Of a stretch of DNA of 48,368 nucleotides, positions 27,506-38,996 are shown piece by piece. A program made the position numbers and the translations under genes. The stretch covers positions 1-48,368 of the forward strand of contig CAIYPU010000014.1 in assembly GCA_903928225.1 (NCBI GenBank), written 5' to 3'. The stretch comes from an uncultured Chlorobiaceae bacterium (GTDB taxonomy: Bacteria > Bacteroidota > Chlorobiia > Chlorobiales > Chlorobiaceae). The notes below the pieces were generated by a model that worked only from the letters and a program-made list of their open reading frames with translations, ran no database searches and was not told where the DNA came from. Positions within the stretch are counted from its first letter, which is position 1; each line of letters opens with the position of its first letter.

Positions 27506-28561
27506 TTACAGTGGTTCTTCGTGGGTAATACAGTGTATTGCCCCCAACCCCCAGATAAGGTCGGAACAATCGATACCGACCACCTTTCGACCTGGAAAAC
27601 ATTCCTCGAGGACCGCGACAGCTTCCCTGTCCTGCGGACAACGGTAGACAGGGACAAGCACCACGGAGTTGGCAATGTAGAAGTTCGCATAGCTCGCCGG
27701 CAAGCGCTCGCCTTCGAAAAACACCGGGTCCGGCATCGGGAGTTTCTTCACCCTGAGCGGCTTGCCTCCAAGGTCGGTGAATGACTTCAGCAAGGCATAG
27801 TTCGCCTGAAGGGGTGCATAATTTTCATCCTCGGGATTTTCCTCGACCGTAATGACCACGGTCGATTCATCGACAAAACGCGCCATATCGTCAACATGGC
27901 CGTCAGTATCGTCGCCGGCTATACCATCACCGAGCCAGAGCACTTTTTCGATACCGAGATAACGCCCGAGTTCGCGCTCGATGTCGCCCCGGTCCATCGA
28001 AGGATTGCGGTTGGAATTGAGCAGGCAGGCCTCGGTTGTCAGCAGGAGCCCTTTGCCGTTGACGTCGATCGCCCCGCCCTCGAGCACCATGCCGGTCGAA
28101 ACGAACGGCAGTCCCTGAATGGAAGCCACCCTTTGCGGAACGGCATTGTCGTCGTCATAGGGTTCATATTTGCCTCCCCATGCGTTGTATTCCCAGTCGA
28201 GGATTACTTTTTCCCTCTTGCCGCCGCATTCCCGGAATACGTAATTCGGTCCGTGGTCCCTGCACCAGGCGTCGTTGGTAGGGATGCGGTGAAAATAGAT
28301 GCGGTCCATCAGGAGCTGATCGTGCCGCAAGGAGGATATAAGCTGTCGGGCCTCTGTTTCCATCGTTTCATCGAGCACATTGATATGCACCTCTTCCGAT
28401 GAGCTCAGCCACGATGCAATTTCGGCAAATACCGCCGGGACCGGTTCAAATTTGCCCGGCCATGAAGCGAGCTTGTGAGGCCATGACAGCCAGGTTGCCT
28501 TGTGTAAAGCCCACTCCGGGGGCATGATATAGCTTGAAACGTCCATAAACGGTTGAATCAC
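27506..28561 (-). CDS. aguA: Agmatine deiminase
   Basis: AguA converts agmatine to N-carbamoylputrescine and ammonia. The 351-residue protein belongs to the guanidino-modifying (peptidyl-arginine-deiminase-like) fold: WLSWPH near the N-terminus, WCRDHGPNYVF, the central GMVLEGGAIDVNGKG, DDTDGHVDDMARF and the catalytic Cys344 in GAIHCITHEEP. The enzyme for the next step, AguB, is encoded two genes upstream in the same run. Its start overlaps the stop of the M48 gene by four bases (ATGA). Confidence 0.93.
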   Translation of the reverse strand: MIQPFMDVSSYIMPPEWALHKATWLSWPHKLASWPGKFEPVPAVFAEIASWLSSSEEVHINVLDETMETEARQLISSLRHDQLLMDRIYFHRIPTNDAWCRDHGPNYVFRECGGKREKVILDWEYNAWGGKYEPYDDDNAVPQRVASIQGLPFVSTGMVLEGGAIDVNGKGLLLTTEACLLNSNRNPSMDRGDIERELGRYLGIEKVLWLGDGIAGDDTDGHVDDMARFVDESTVVITVEENPEDENYAPLQANYALLKSFTDLGGKPLRVKKLPMPDPVFFEGERLPASYANFYIANSVVLVPVYRCPQDREAVAVLEECFPGRKVVGIDCSDLIWGLGAIHCITHEEPL

Positions 28562-29808
28562 TTCGATGGTTTCGGAAGATGCTGCCTGATGTGTGCGATC
28601 CGCTGCATAACGGGCGGATGGGAATAGTTCAGGAACACGTAGAGGGGGTGAGGCGTCAGGTTCGTTAGATTGCTCCTCGAGAGTTTTTTGAGGGCATCTG
28701 CAAGAACTTCACCGGAACGGTATGTTGAAACCGCAAACAGATCGGCTTCAAACTCGTGCCTGCGCGAAAGGGCCTGCAGGAAAAGCGAAAGCACAAACTC
28801 CACCGGGGTATAGAGCAGCATGAAAAAGATGAAGCTTCCGTAGACGGACACGTCTTTCATATAAAAAGCGTCGAAAAGCCCCCGGTTGTTCATGAACATC
28901 GAAAGCAGGAAAAAAAGCACTCCCAGGTTGAGCAGGCTCAGCACCATGTTGATGACGATATGCTTTTTCCTGAAATGCCCTATTTCGTGGGCAAGCACCG
29001 CGACCAGCTCCTCGACGGGGTGATTGTCGATCAGGGTATCGAAAAGCGCTATCCTCTTGCGTTTACCGAAGCCCGTGAAAAAGGCGTTTGCCTTTGAAGA
29101 ACGCTTCGAACCGTCGATAACGTAAATGCCCGAAAGCGGAAACTTCACTTCGGCGGCATAGTCCATGATGCTGCTCTTGAGCTTCCCGTCCTCGAGTGGT
29201 ACGAATTTGTTGAACAGGGGCATGATCCAGCTCGGAGCGACATATTGCAGGAGAAGGCTGAAGAGGGTTATCCCTGCCCACGCGGAAAACCAGGCCCCCG
29301 CTCCGGCTGTCTGGAAAAACCAGAGCACACCGGCAATGACCGGAGTGCCGAGCAATACCGCGAGGAAAAGCGATTTGAGGTGGTCAGCGACAAATACCCC
29401 GAAGGTCGTCTTGTTGAACCCGAACTTTTCTTCGATGACAAAAGTCCTGTAGATGCTGAATGGCAGCTCTGCAAGCGTCTGTACAAGCATGAGTGAACCG
29501 ATATAGAGTAGCCCGGTGATGACCGGTCCGTAAGTGAAGGTGCGGAGAAACTGATCGAGGGCGTTGAAGCCTCCGCTAAACCAGAAAATCAGCAGTATGG
29601 CAAGGTCGAACCCGGCGCTGGCCAACGAAAAACGGGAGGAGGCGCGAAGGTACTCCTGGGATTTCCGGTAGGCATCTTCATCGTAAATCCCCACGAACTC
29701 TTCGGGAACCCCTGCAGACGCGGCCCTGACATTGAGCAGTTCCGACAGGAACTTGATACAGAAGGTAATGATCAGGGTCAGGAGTACGATGATGCCGTAA
29801 CTGTTCAT
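28558..29808 (-). CDS. M48 family (Ste24-type) membrane metalloprotease
   Basis: The 416-residue protein resembles CAAX prenyl protease 1 (Ste24). It has an N-terminal helix, DEDAYRKSQEYLRASSRF, several more helices, FGFNKTTFGVFVADHLK, SKRSSKANAFFTGFGK and the zinc site HEIGH (274-278) with the third ligand Glu352 in RRHEFEAD. The active site should face the cytoplasm or sit in the membrane chamber. Bacteria lack CAAX proteins, so the natural substrates are probably misfolded membrane proteins. It lies between the two putrescine genes and is coupled to aguA. Confidence 0.92.
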   Translation of the reverse strand: MNSYGIIVLLTLIITFCIKFLSELLNVRAASAGVPEEFVGIYDEDAYRKSQEYLRASSRFSLASAGFDLAILLIFWFSGGFNALDQFLRTFTYGPVITGLLYIGSLMLVQTLAELPFSIYRTFVIEEKFGFNKTTFGVFVADHLKSLFLAVLLGTPVIAGVLWFFQTAGAGAWFSAWAGITLFSLLLQYVAPSWIMPLFNKFVPLEDGKLKSSIMDYAAEVKFPLSGIYVIDGSKRSSKANAFFTGFGKRKRIALFDTLIDNHPVEELVAVLAHEIGHFRKKHIVINMVLSLLNLGVLFFLLSMFMNNRGLFDAFYMKDVSVYGSFIFFMLLYTPVEFVLSLFLQALSRRHEFEADLFAVSTYRSGEVLADALKKLSRSNLTNLTPHPLYVFLNYSHPPVMQRIAHIRQHLPKPSK

Positions 29809-29856
29809 ATCTGAGATAATTGATCCATGGTAACCATGTGCCGGTCCGGAACCGGA

Positions 29857-30741
29857 TTACATTTCGTCGAGGAACCGTTTCTGCAGCTCACCATAGGTCT
29901 CTGTGCGGCGGTCGCGAAGAAAGGGCCAGTGAGAGCGGTAAAACCCGATACGGCTCCTCTCGCAGGTTGCAAGCAGAACCGATTCGTTCTGGTGAGCGGC
30001 TTCGGCAACAACCTGGCCGAAAGGGTCAGAAACAAAGCTGTTGCCCCAGAATTCAAGCTCCCCTTCCGTACCGACACGGTTCGCTGCAGCAACGAATACC
30101 CCATTGGCGATGGCATGCGACAGCTGCATGGTTTTCCAGGCAGCACGCTGCGAGTTCCGTACTTCGGCGGAATGTTCGCTTGCCGCCCAACCAATCGCTG
30201 TCGGGTAGAACATGATTTCAGCGCCTTTGAGGGCTGTCAGCCTTGCCGCCTCTGGATACCACTGGTCCCAGCAGATGAGAACGCCGATCGTGGCGTACCG
30301 GGTCCTGAAAACCTTGTATCCGAGGTCTCCGGGGGTAAAGTAAAATTTTTCGTAGAACCCCGGGTCATCCGGGATATGCATCTTGCGGTACTTGCCAAGA
30401 TAACTGCCGTCGGCATCGATGACCGCCGCGGTATTGTGGTGGAGCCCTGGCGCACGACGTTCAAAGAGCGATGCCACAATCACCACCTCCAGTTCCCCGG
30501 CAAGAACCTGCAGCGTTTCGGTCGAGGGGCCTGGCACCGTTTCGGCGTAATCGAAAGGGCCGTAATCCTCGGTCTGGCAGAAATAATCCGTGGTGAAAAG
30601 CTCCTGCAGACAGATGATCCGTGCTCCGGACGATGCAGCTTCGCGTATTTTCAGGCAGGCCTCAGCCATGTTCTCAGCCGGAGTGCTTCTGGACCTGCTC
30701 TGGACAAGGGCTATGGTAACGGTATCGGAATGCATAAACAA
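29857..30741 (-). CDS. aguB: N-carbamoylputrescine amidase
   Basis: AguB hydrolyses N-carbamoylputrescine to putrescine, CO2 and ammonia. The 294-residue nitrilase-fold protein has Glu47 (CLQELF), Lys120 (KYRKMHIPDDPGFYEK) and Cys157 (LICWDQWYPEAAR), and the HIPDDPGFYEKFYF segment that is characteristic of this subfamily. With aguA it makes putrescine from agmatine. The start may be Met1 or Met3. menA lies just seven bases upstream on the same strand. Confidence 0.94.
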   Translation of the reverse strand: MFMHSDTVTIALVQSRSRSTPAENMAEACLKIREAASSGARIICLQELFTTDYFCQTEDYGPFDYAETVPGPSTETLQVLAGELEVVIVASLFERRAPGLHHNTAAVIDADGSYLGKYRKMHIPDDPGFYEKFYFTPGDLGYKVFRTRYATIGVLICWDQWYPEAARLTALKGAEIMFYPTAIGWAASEHSAEVRNSQRAAWKTMQLSHAIANGVFVAAANRVGTEGELEFWGNSFVSDPFGQVVAEAAHQNESVLLATCERSRIGFYRSHWPFLRDRRTETYGELQKRFLDEM

Positions 30742-30747
30742 TCGCAG

Positions 30748-32713
<1,966 letters not shown>

Positions 32714-32727
32714 TTACGGTAAATATT

Positions 32728-33066
32728 TTACTGATTCCCGGCTTCATCGGAAGCCGACCTCTTCAGATAGATGATACCCTCGGGATCGACCATGCCGTAG
32801 AGAATGGTGATGAGATGGCCCAGTTCGTCGAGCTCGTGGATTTCAACGTGCATCGCATCACGCTTTGGGACCTGGCCGCCTTCGTTATCCCTGAAATAGA
32901 AGACCGCCCTGACCCCTCCGTGCGGGGTCGTCCCCTCGAACCCGTAATTACCGTCCTCGAGTTCGGTGAGGGCACAGCCGGGGTTCGATGAATCGATCGG
33001 GCAGGAAGCACACTGGGAATAGAACCCGTCCTCCGAATCGGCAAATTCACAAACAGGAAACTTCAT
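32728..33066 (-). CDS. Small Cys-containing protein of unknown function
   Basis: I do not recognise this 112-residue protein. It is acidic, and Cys6, Cys19, Cys22 and Cys31 in the first third (VCEF, CASCP, GCAL) could bind a metal or an iron-sulfur cluster. The rest looks like a compact beta-rich domain (RAVFYFRDNEGG, MHVEIHELDELGH, GIIYLKR). It lies 26 bases upstream of the FNR gene on the same strand and is probably the first gene of that transcript, so a link to electron transfer is conceivable. Confidence 0.72.
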   Translation of the reverse strand: MKFPVCEFADSEDGFYSQCASCPIDSSNPGCALTELEDGNYGFEGTTPHGGVRAVFYFRDNEGGQVPKRDAMHVEIHELDELGHLITILYGMVDPEGIIYLKRSASDEAGNQ

Positions 33067-33109
33067 GGTATCGTTCTTTTGTTTTTAACCAGACATCGAG
33101 GCCAGAAAA

Positions 33110-33130
33110 TATAATACATTAAAATAATGT
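33110..33130. promoter_or_regulatory. TATAAT box and adjoining inverted repeat
   Basis: A perfect TATAAT (33110-33115) is followed directly by ACATTA-AAA-TAATGT (33116-33130) in the divergent spacer between the small Cys gene and hisF. No good -35 box is seen at 17 bases. The inverted repeat could be an operator. Confidence 0.35.
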
Positions 33131-33203
33131 TGTAGAGTTCAATCTTTATTGATTTCTTAAGGCACGGTTTAACCACAGGATTTCAGCAATACAGGGACAA
33201 GCG

Positions 33204-33959
33204 ATGTTAGCCAAACGGATCATCCCCTGCCTCGATGTACGCGACGGACGGGTTGTAAAGGGAATAAACTTCGAGGGCCTCAGAGATGCGGGCTCCATTC
33301 TTGAACAGGCAAGGTTCTATAACGGCGAGTTCGCTGACGAACTGGTCTTTCTCGACATTTCAGCTTCTCTTGAATCCCGGAGAACAACCCTCGAAGAGGT
33401 GCTGAAAGTTTCAGGCGAAATTTTCATTCCCCTGACGGTAGGCGGCGGCATCAGTTCGGTCGAACGCGCCAGGGAAGTTTTCCTGCACGGGGCCGACAAG
33501 GTATCGGTCAACACCGCAGCGGTGAACGACCCCCCGCTTATCAGCCGCATCGCGGAAAAATACGGATCACAGGCTGTCGTGGTCGCCATCGATGTCAAGA
33601 AAATCGGCAAAGACTACATCGTCCACACCCATTCCGGCAAAAGGCCGACAAATTTCGAAGCGCTCGAATGGTCGCAAAAAGTCCAGGAGCTCGGAGCGGG
33701 AGAGATACTGCTGACGAGCATGGACAGGGACGGAACGAAAGAGGGTTACGACAACGACATACTTTCGAAGGTTTCGACTTCGGTCCATATTCCCGTCATC
33801 GCTTCCGGCGGAGCGGGCAACCTCGAACACCTGTACGACGGTTTTACCAAAGGACACGCCGACGCTGCGCTTGCCGCGTCGATTTTCCATTTTCGCCAGC
33901 ACTCGATCCGCGAAGCCAAGGAGTACCTCCATCAACGGGGAATTCCGGTAAGGCTCTGA
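33204..33959 (+). CDS. hisF: Imidazole glycerol phosphate synthase subunit HisF
   Basis: HisF closes the imidazole ring in histidine synthesis using ammonia from HisH, giving IGP and AICAR. The 251-residue barrel has Asp11 in [22 protein letters not shown] and VVVAIDVKK with the second catalytic Asp, and the phosphate loops [16 protein letters not shown] and [11 protein letters not shown]. No other his gene is in the window. The Sel1-repeat gene starts 24 bases downstream. Confidence 0.97.
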   Translation: MLAKRIIPCLDVRDGRVVKGINFEGLRDAGSILEQARFYNGEFADELVFLDISASLESRRTTLEEVLKVSGEIFIPLTVGGGISSVERAREVFLHGADKVSVNTAAVNDPPLISRIAEKYGSQAVVVAIDVKKIGKDYIVHTHSGKRPTNFEALEWSQKVQELGAGEILLTSMDRDGTKEGYDNDILSKVSTSVHIPVIASGGAGNLEHLYDGFTKGHADAALAASIFHFRQHSIREAKEYLHQRGIPVRL

Positions 33960-33983
33960 ATCCGGAAAACCGTTACGACTGCT

Positions 33984-34373
33984 ATGAAAAGAAAAATGTT
34001 CTTTTGCATGGCGCTGGCCATGCTGCTGACTGGTACTGTCAACGGCGAAACCCTCAGCAGGTACCAGGCTGCCTTGATCGAAGCCCTGAAAGGCGATCCC
34101 GCAGCACAGAACAAGGTCGGGTCCTACAGTAAAATAGGTATCGGAACGGAACGGAACGACAGGGAAGCGGCCAGGTGGTACCGGGCCGCTGCAGAACAGG
34201 GCTATGCCGAAGCGCAGTTCAACCTCGGGGAGATGTACGAAGAAGGAAGAGGCGTGAAGCTGGACCTTGCCGAAGCGCTGGACTGGTACAGGAAAGCCTG
34301 CGACAACGGATGGCAATGCGGCTGCAGAAAATACCGGATGATGACGGAAAACCATGATTCCGGCTGCAATTAG
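33984..34373 (+). CDS. Exported Sel1-repeat protein
   Basis: The 129-residue protein starts with a signal peptide (KRKMFFCMALAMLLTGTVNG). It carries two to three Sel1-like helical repeats of about 36 residues: AAQNKVGSYSKIGIGTERND-, REAARWYRAAAEQGYAEAQFNLGEMYEEGRGVKLD- and LAEALDWYRKACDNGW. Two Cys near the end (CGCRK) could form a disulfide. Sel1 repeats mediate protein-protein contacts, here in the periplasm. The partner is unknown. Confidence 0.82.
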   Translation: MKRKMFFCMALAMLLTGTVNGETLSRYQAALIEALKGDPAAQNKVGSYSKIGIGTERNDREAARWYRAAAEQGYAEAQFNLGEMYEEGRGVKLDLAEALDWYRKACDNGWQCGCRKYRMMTENHDSGCN

Positions 34374-34384
34374 GCTGCATAACT

Positions 34385-35284
34385 TCAGTTCACTTCGTTA
34401 TCCGCTTCCTCTTCCATAAGCACCCTGCGCATATCAGCAAGTTCCTTCCGCCTGCCCTCGTCTGCTTCCGGATAGGAAAGAGAAAGAGCGGTCATGGCCT
34501 GTACGATGATATGGGAGACGATAAGCCTTGCATTGGCCTTGTCGTCAGCAGGCACCGCATACCAGGGCGAGCGTCTCGTGCTCGTCGCGCCGAGGCAGGC
34601 TTCGTATGCACACATATATTCTTTCCAGTACTTGCGTTCCTCGACATCGGCGGAACTGAATTTCCAGTTTTTCGATGGTTCATCGATCCTGCGAAGGAAA
34701 CGCTGCCGCTGCTCTTCCTTGGACAGGTGCAGGAAAAACTTGACGATCCTCGTGCCGTTCCGGTAGAGGTGGTTCTCCATGTCGACTATGGACTTGAACC
34801 GGTTGTCCCACACTTTTCCGCCGTTGAGCAGTTCGTTGGGGATCCGCTGGGCAGCAAGGATTTCCGGGTGGACCCTTACAATGAGCACCTCCTCGTAATA
34901 GGAACGGTTGAAAATACCGATCATGCCCCGTTCAGGAAGGCAGCGGTTCGTCCTCCAGAGAAAATCGTGGTCGAGGTCCTGGGCCGACGGATGCTTGAAG
35001 CTGTAAACCTCGCATCCCTGGGGGTTCACTCCGGACATCACATGCCTGATAATGCTGTCTTTTCCTGCTGCGTCCATAGCCTGGAATATCATCAGCAGCG
35101 AATACCGGTCATCGGCATAATGGATGTTCTGGATCCTGCTGAGCTCTTCGACGTGATCGGCAAGCATTTTTTTGTAATGCTTTTTCGATTTGTAGAGGGG
35201 CGCAATGTTCGTGGGCCGTTTCGAAAGGTTTACTTTTTCGCCTTCACCGATACGGAAATCGTTGTAGTCAATAAAAACCGGCAT
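34385..35284 (-). CDS. Polyphosphate kinase 2 family protein
   Basis: PPK2 enzymes transfer phosphate between polyphosphate and nucleotides. From the ATG at 35284 the product is 299 residues. Walker A is in [18 protein letters not shown], followed by [25 protein letters not shown], the lid segment [10 protein letters not shown] and [15 protein letters not shown]. The single-domain short form points to the class that phosphorylates ADP, AMP or both at the expense of polyphosphate; the exact class cannot be fixed. The upstream in-frame Met at 35359 adds 25 residues without PPK2 character. Confidence 0.92.
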   Translation of the reverse strand: MPVFIDYNDFRIGEGEKVNLSKRPTNIAPLYKSKKHYKKMLADHVEELSRIQNIHYADDRYSLLMIFQAMDAAGKDSIIRHVMSGVNPQGCEVYSFKHPSAQDLDHDFLWRTNRCLPERGMIGIFNRSYYEEVLIVRVHPEILAAQRIPNELLNGGKVWDNRFKSIVDMENHLYRNGTRIVKFFLHLSKEEQRQRFLRRIDEPSKNWKFSSADVEERKYWKEYMCAYEACLGATSTRRSPWYAVPADDKANARLIVSHIIVQAMTALSLSYPEADEGRRKELADMRRVLMEEEADNEVN

Positions 35285-35493
35285 GTTCCAGGATGATTTA
35301 TGTTGAAGCGACGCCCGGCGTCCTGTTGCAAACCGGACAGGACCGGACCACGGTATCAAACAATGTAACGAACACGGCTATGAAGCCGAAGCCCGACTGC
35401 ATGAATAAGCGTATATTACAATGAAAAAAGAACCTGCAGCTCCAGGAGCGGGGCCTGCGGTTTTCCCTTTACCACGGCAATCCGGTCAGCAGC

Positions 35494-36267
35494 ATGAAAC
35501 AGCTTTTCAGGTCGGTAATCGTCCTCGCGCTCACGTCCTTCTTCCCGCTCATGGCAAGGGCTGAACTGATGCCCGAGGTACCTGGCACGGAACAACATTT
35601 TTTTTCAGACAACGGCAGGTATGAAATCACGATCACCTGCGAAAAGCAAGGGCACTCCTGGAGCTTCAGCGAAAAAGGAAAGGAGCTCTGGAAGCAGCCG
35701 CTGTTCGATGAACCGGGAGAGGCGGCCGTTTCGGACAACGGTGAAACCATCATCCTGCCGCTGTGGGGATGGCGGGACGAGGGAGGTTCGAGCGGTATCG
35801 CCGTCTATGACAAAAAAGGCGAGCTCAGGAAAAAAATCCCGTTTGCCGGAGAGCATCCGGACGAAACGGTGCTTCGCTGGGTGCGGTACCACGCAATTTC
35901 TCCCGACGGCAGTTCTATAGCCATCGGCCTGAACGGGATAGGGCAGGCGGAGATAACCCTTTTCGATGCATCGACAGGAGCGCTCGTCTGGGGGAAAAAC
36001 ACCGGGTATCCGGTAATCGTCCAGATCAGGGTCGCGCAAAACGGGAAGTTCACGCTCGCGGCTACCCGTAACGAAACGGACGGCTCAATGGCATTCATAC
36101 TGTTCGACAGGATGGGAAAGGAGATCTGGCAGAAAAAAACAGTGCGGAATTTTTCCCGGGATGTCAGCAGTTATGTGCAATTCCGGAGCGGCCGGCAGGA
36201 GTTCGGAGTATTCGACCGTAAAACAGGGCGTTACATCTTCGCGAAGTTGCCGGCAACCGCAAACTGA
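35494..36267 (+). CDS. Exported beta-propeller-like protein
   Basis: The 257-residue protein has a signal peptide (about 1-22, ending ARA). The mature part has repeating strand patterns such as AAVSDNGETIILPLWGW, YHAISPDGSSIAIGLNG and IRVAQNGKFTLAATRNE, each followed by a LFD or VYD turn, as in WD40/PQQ-like propellers with four to five visible blades. No catalytic motif is seen. The function is unknown. It converges on the nitroreductase gene across 60 bases. Confidence 0.78.
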   Translation: MKQLFRSVIVLALTSFFPLMARAELMPEVPGTEQHFFSDNGRYEITITCEKQGHSWSFSEKGKELWKQPLFDEPGEAAVSDNGETIILPLWGWRDEGGSSGIAVYDKKGELRKKIPFAGEHPDETVLRWVRYHAISPDGSSIAIGLNGIGQAEITLFDASTGALVWGKNTGYPVIVQIRVAQNGKFTLAATRNETDGSMAFILFDRMGKEIWQKKTVRNFSRDVSSYVQFRSGRQEFGVFDRKTGRYIFAKLPATAN

Positions 36268-36327
36268 CCAGCCTATGGGAAAAGTCCCGTACCCCCGGAT
36301 AATTTCGTTCATCCGGAGGCACAAAAC

Positions 36328-37185
36328 CTATTTCGTCAGTGCATGGTTGATGAGCGCCGGCCCGTGCTGGACCGTTCTGCAGTAGTGTACTGCAGGCTTC
36401 CCGAAGGTCATGACATATCCGACGACATGGTCTGCGGGAATACCGAGGCACTCGCGGGTTTCCGGCAGCAGATCGTCGATCGTCCATTTCGCAAGGCCAT
36501 TCCAGAGCGTGCCAACCCCGTTCGCCTGGGCGAACAGCTCGAAGTAGCTGAGCGCTATAAGGCAGTCGGGCACCGGTGTGGAAACGGTAGCGGGGGCCGA
36601 AGCCACAAGGAGGTGCGGCGCATTGCGGAACAGGATATCGACCTTTTTTTCCTGCCAGAGCTTCAGGAAACCGCTATAGAATTCCCGTCCTTTCGGCAGT
36701 GCGTTTTTCGCGACCACATCCGCGAGCCCTTTCATCACCTCTTCTCGAAATTCGGCAACCTTCTCCCTGCTGTCCAGCACCGAGAACAGGACCTGCCTGG
36801 AATTCACGCCGGTCGGGGCATGCCAGGCAACCTCGAGCAGCTTCCTGAGCAGCCCGGGCTCGAGGGGTTCTTCCTGGAAACGCCTGACCGAACGTCGGCC
36901 TTTCATGAGAAGCTCCAGCTTCGCGGGATCGGGAAAACCCTGTTCGAGGGAGAGGCTTTCAGACGGCCTGATCCCGTGAATGGATATCGAGCCTTCGGGA
37001 CAGACCGCAAGGCAGTGCTGGCAACGGTAGCAGTTCGCCTCCTTTTCAAGCGGGATATAGGGGAAACCGTTTTCATGCATGAAAATGATGCGCGCCGGAC
37101 AATCGGCAACGCAATCGCCGCAGCGGGTGCAGCTCTGTGTGTTTATTTCGAAATCAAGGATCGTGGTCATGGAACTGCCCCTCAT
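36328..37185 (-). CDS. Ferredoxin-nitroreductase fusion
   Basis: The 285-residue protein has two N-terminal 4Fe-4S motifs (CTRCGDCVADCP and CYRCQHCLAVCP) joined to a flavin nitroreductase domain (GRRSVRRFQEEPLEPGLLRKLLEVAWHAPTGVN opens the FMN site). The clusters would feed electrons to FMN for reduction of an unknown substrate. If translation starts at 37185 the ATGA overlaps the stop of the propeller gene upstream; the Met at 37170, preceded by GAGGGG, is an equally likely start. Either way the two genes are coupled. Confidence 0.9.
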   Translation of the reverse strand: MRGSSMTTILDFEINTQSCTRCGDCVADCPARIIFMHENGFPYIPLEKEANCYRCQHCLAVCPEGSISIHGIRPSESLSLEQGFPDPAKLELLMKGRRSVRRFQEEPLEPGLLRKLLEVAWHAPTGVNSRQVLFSVLDSREKVAEFREEVMKGLADVVAKNALPKGREFYSGFLKLWQEKKVDILFRNAPHLLVASAPATVSTPVPDCLIALSYFELFAQANGVGTLWNGLAKWTIDDLLPETRECLGIPADHVVGYVMTFGKPAVHYCRTVQHGPALINHALTK

Positions 37186-38462
37186 TTTCCTGTTTTTCCC
37201 TCGACGAGATAAATGGTGTCTCCCCTCATGGCAACATAGTGCAACCTGGAGGGGGAGTCAAAAACTATTCTGCCGCCCCATCCGGTAAAAATATTATCGA
37301 ACGACGGGCCTTCGGTTCCTCCGGAAACGACAAAATTCTTTTTCCCTTTTCTCGCCACATAGGCATTTGCTGTCCCGTCAGCATTGAACTCGAGGCCTCC
37401 GGCTGCATCGTAATCCGGTCCTTCGACACCGTCGATCACCATGAGCTGCCGGCCGTTCCTGGTCGCGGTAAAACCCGAATGCCGTCCATCCGCACTGAAC
37501 ACGAAGCCCTTGACTCCGTCATACCCCCGGCTCGGGACACCGTCTGTCACGGTAAACCATTTGTCCCCTTTTTTCATGCAGTAAGCCACCTTTTTGCCGT
37601 CCCGGCTGAAAACCGGAGGTTCGGAGACAATCCCGTCATCAAGCGGCACTTCCGAGCCGTCAACGACAACGGAATACCGTTCGCCTTTCTTCGCGATATA
37701 TGCGGTACGGCTCCCGTCGGCACTGCAGACCAGTCCGCCTATGCTTTCAAAGGGCGGACCTTCCTGCCCCCTGAAAACCGCCACAACCGTATCGAGGCCT
37801 TTTCCGGCAACGTAGGAAAGGTCGCGGCTGTCCGGAGTGAATGCCAGGCTGCCTATGCCTGAAAAAGCGCTCTCTTCCGTTCCATCCCGGACGATTACCC
37901 ATTGATCGCCTTTCTGGGCCAGATAAGCGAAATGCCTGCTGTCCGGGCTGAAAACAATTCCCTTGACGCTCACGTAACCCGGGCCCGGCTCGCCATCGAC
38001 AACGGCAAACCACCGGTCCCCTTTCCTGCCCGCAAAAGCGGTCCTGCGGCTATCCGGGCTGAAAACAGGGGCGCCTTCCCCGGTCTCTTCCCAGGGCATT
38101 CCCTCTTTACCGTCGATAACCACCACGACCGACTTGTCGGCAGTGACCGCGGCATAGGCTGTCCGTTTGCCGTCGGGGCTGAAAACAAGGCTTCCGGGCA
38201 TGATCGCCTGGAACTCTTTCCCTTTCGTCTCACCGACGGTCACAGAGAGTTTGTCACCTTTTTTCGAAGCGTAAGCCAGCATGCGGTTGTCGGGGCTTAT
38301 CGCGAAAGATTCGGGGCTGAACATGTCGAGGCGCGCGAGTTGTTTTTCGGACTGCCGAAGACTGTTGAAATCAGTGAACCACCGGGTCCTGATGCCTGCC
38401 AGAACGATAAGGATCAAAACGGCAACTACGGCCGACGGGATAAGGAATTTCCTGAATTGCAT
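37182..38462 (-). CDS. Ten-repeat beta-propeller-like membrane-anchored protein
   Basis: The 426-residue protein has one N-terminal helix (about 7-27), then about ten repeats of 36-41 residues. The consensus is FSPDxRxxAYxAxKGDxWxVVVDGxEGPxYDxVxG. This resembles PD40/WD40-like blades of the TolB type. Since the helix is followed directly by the repeats, the propeller probably lies outside the cytoplasmic membrane. The repeats VVDG and VIDG could form Ca sites or binding faces, but no enzyme motif is visible. It is coupled to the nitroreductase gene downstream. Function unknown. Confidence 0.85.
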   Translation of the reverse strand: MQFRKFLIPSAVVAVLILIVLAGIRTRWFTDFNSLRQSEKQLARLDMFSPESFAISPDNRMLAYASKKGDKLSVTVGETKGKEFQAIMPGSLVFSPDGKRTAYAAVTADKSVVVVIDGKEGMPWEETGEGAPVFSPDSRRTAFAGRKGDRWFAVVDGEPGPGYVSVKGIVFSPDSRHFAYLAQKGDQWVIVRDGTEESAFSGIGSLAFTPDSRDLSYVAGKGLDTVVAVFRGQEGPPFESIGGLVCSADGSRTAYIAKKGERYSVVVDGSEVPLDDGIVSEPPVFSRDGKKVAYCMKKGDKWFTVTDGVPSRGYDGVKGFVFSADGRHSGFTATRNGRQLMVIDGVEGPDYDAAGGLEFNADGTANAYVARKGKKNFVVSGGTEGPSFDNIFTGWGGRIVFDSPSRLHYVAMRGDTIYLVEGKTGK

Positions 38463-38996
38463 GGTATGAAAAACTGGTTGCTGTTTGACCGGGAATTTCC
38501 CGGGGGAAATATCGACAGGATCCCTGCAAAGACTTTCAGGACCGACTACGTGAATATATTTGTTTTATCATCCATAACCAGTGTAAAAGAGAGATGTTCG
38601 CAGGAAGCCGTCAACGCGAATATCCGCTTATTTTTTCTTCTGAAGCGCTCTGCAGGCTGTATCGATTCGCGTTTTATTCTGATACGCACCTGCATTCGTT
38701 TTTCTTTCGATCCGGGCGGGATAATCCGCTCAACGGCCGTTCGTCGCTCCTGGCAGGTTCATCATGTTTCACGGGAACATTTTCCCTTGTAAAAAGTTCA
38801 TTCCCGGTTAAAGGGTGCAACCCGGGCTCTTCGGAACAAAGGGGCACATTTTCATCCGCGAGCGCAAGGATTGAACGACGGCCGGCGTCTATTCAAGGGT
38901 AATGCAACCTGTTACATGGAACACTCCGGGATTGGTTCCCGTTCATTCCATCGAAAGATTGCATGTATTCCAGCTAACGAAAAAACAATTGAAACG
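38463..38996. other. Intergenic region upstream of propeller and Spy-like genes
   Basis: These 534 bases contain no supported gene. A near-perfect palindrome CCGGGAATTTCCCGG (38489-38503) lies 27 bases before the propeller gene start and could be an operator. A TATATTTG element (38555-38562, plus strand) is too far from the next gene to be assigned. The rest shows nothing recognisable. Confidence 0.5.
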
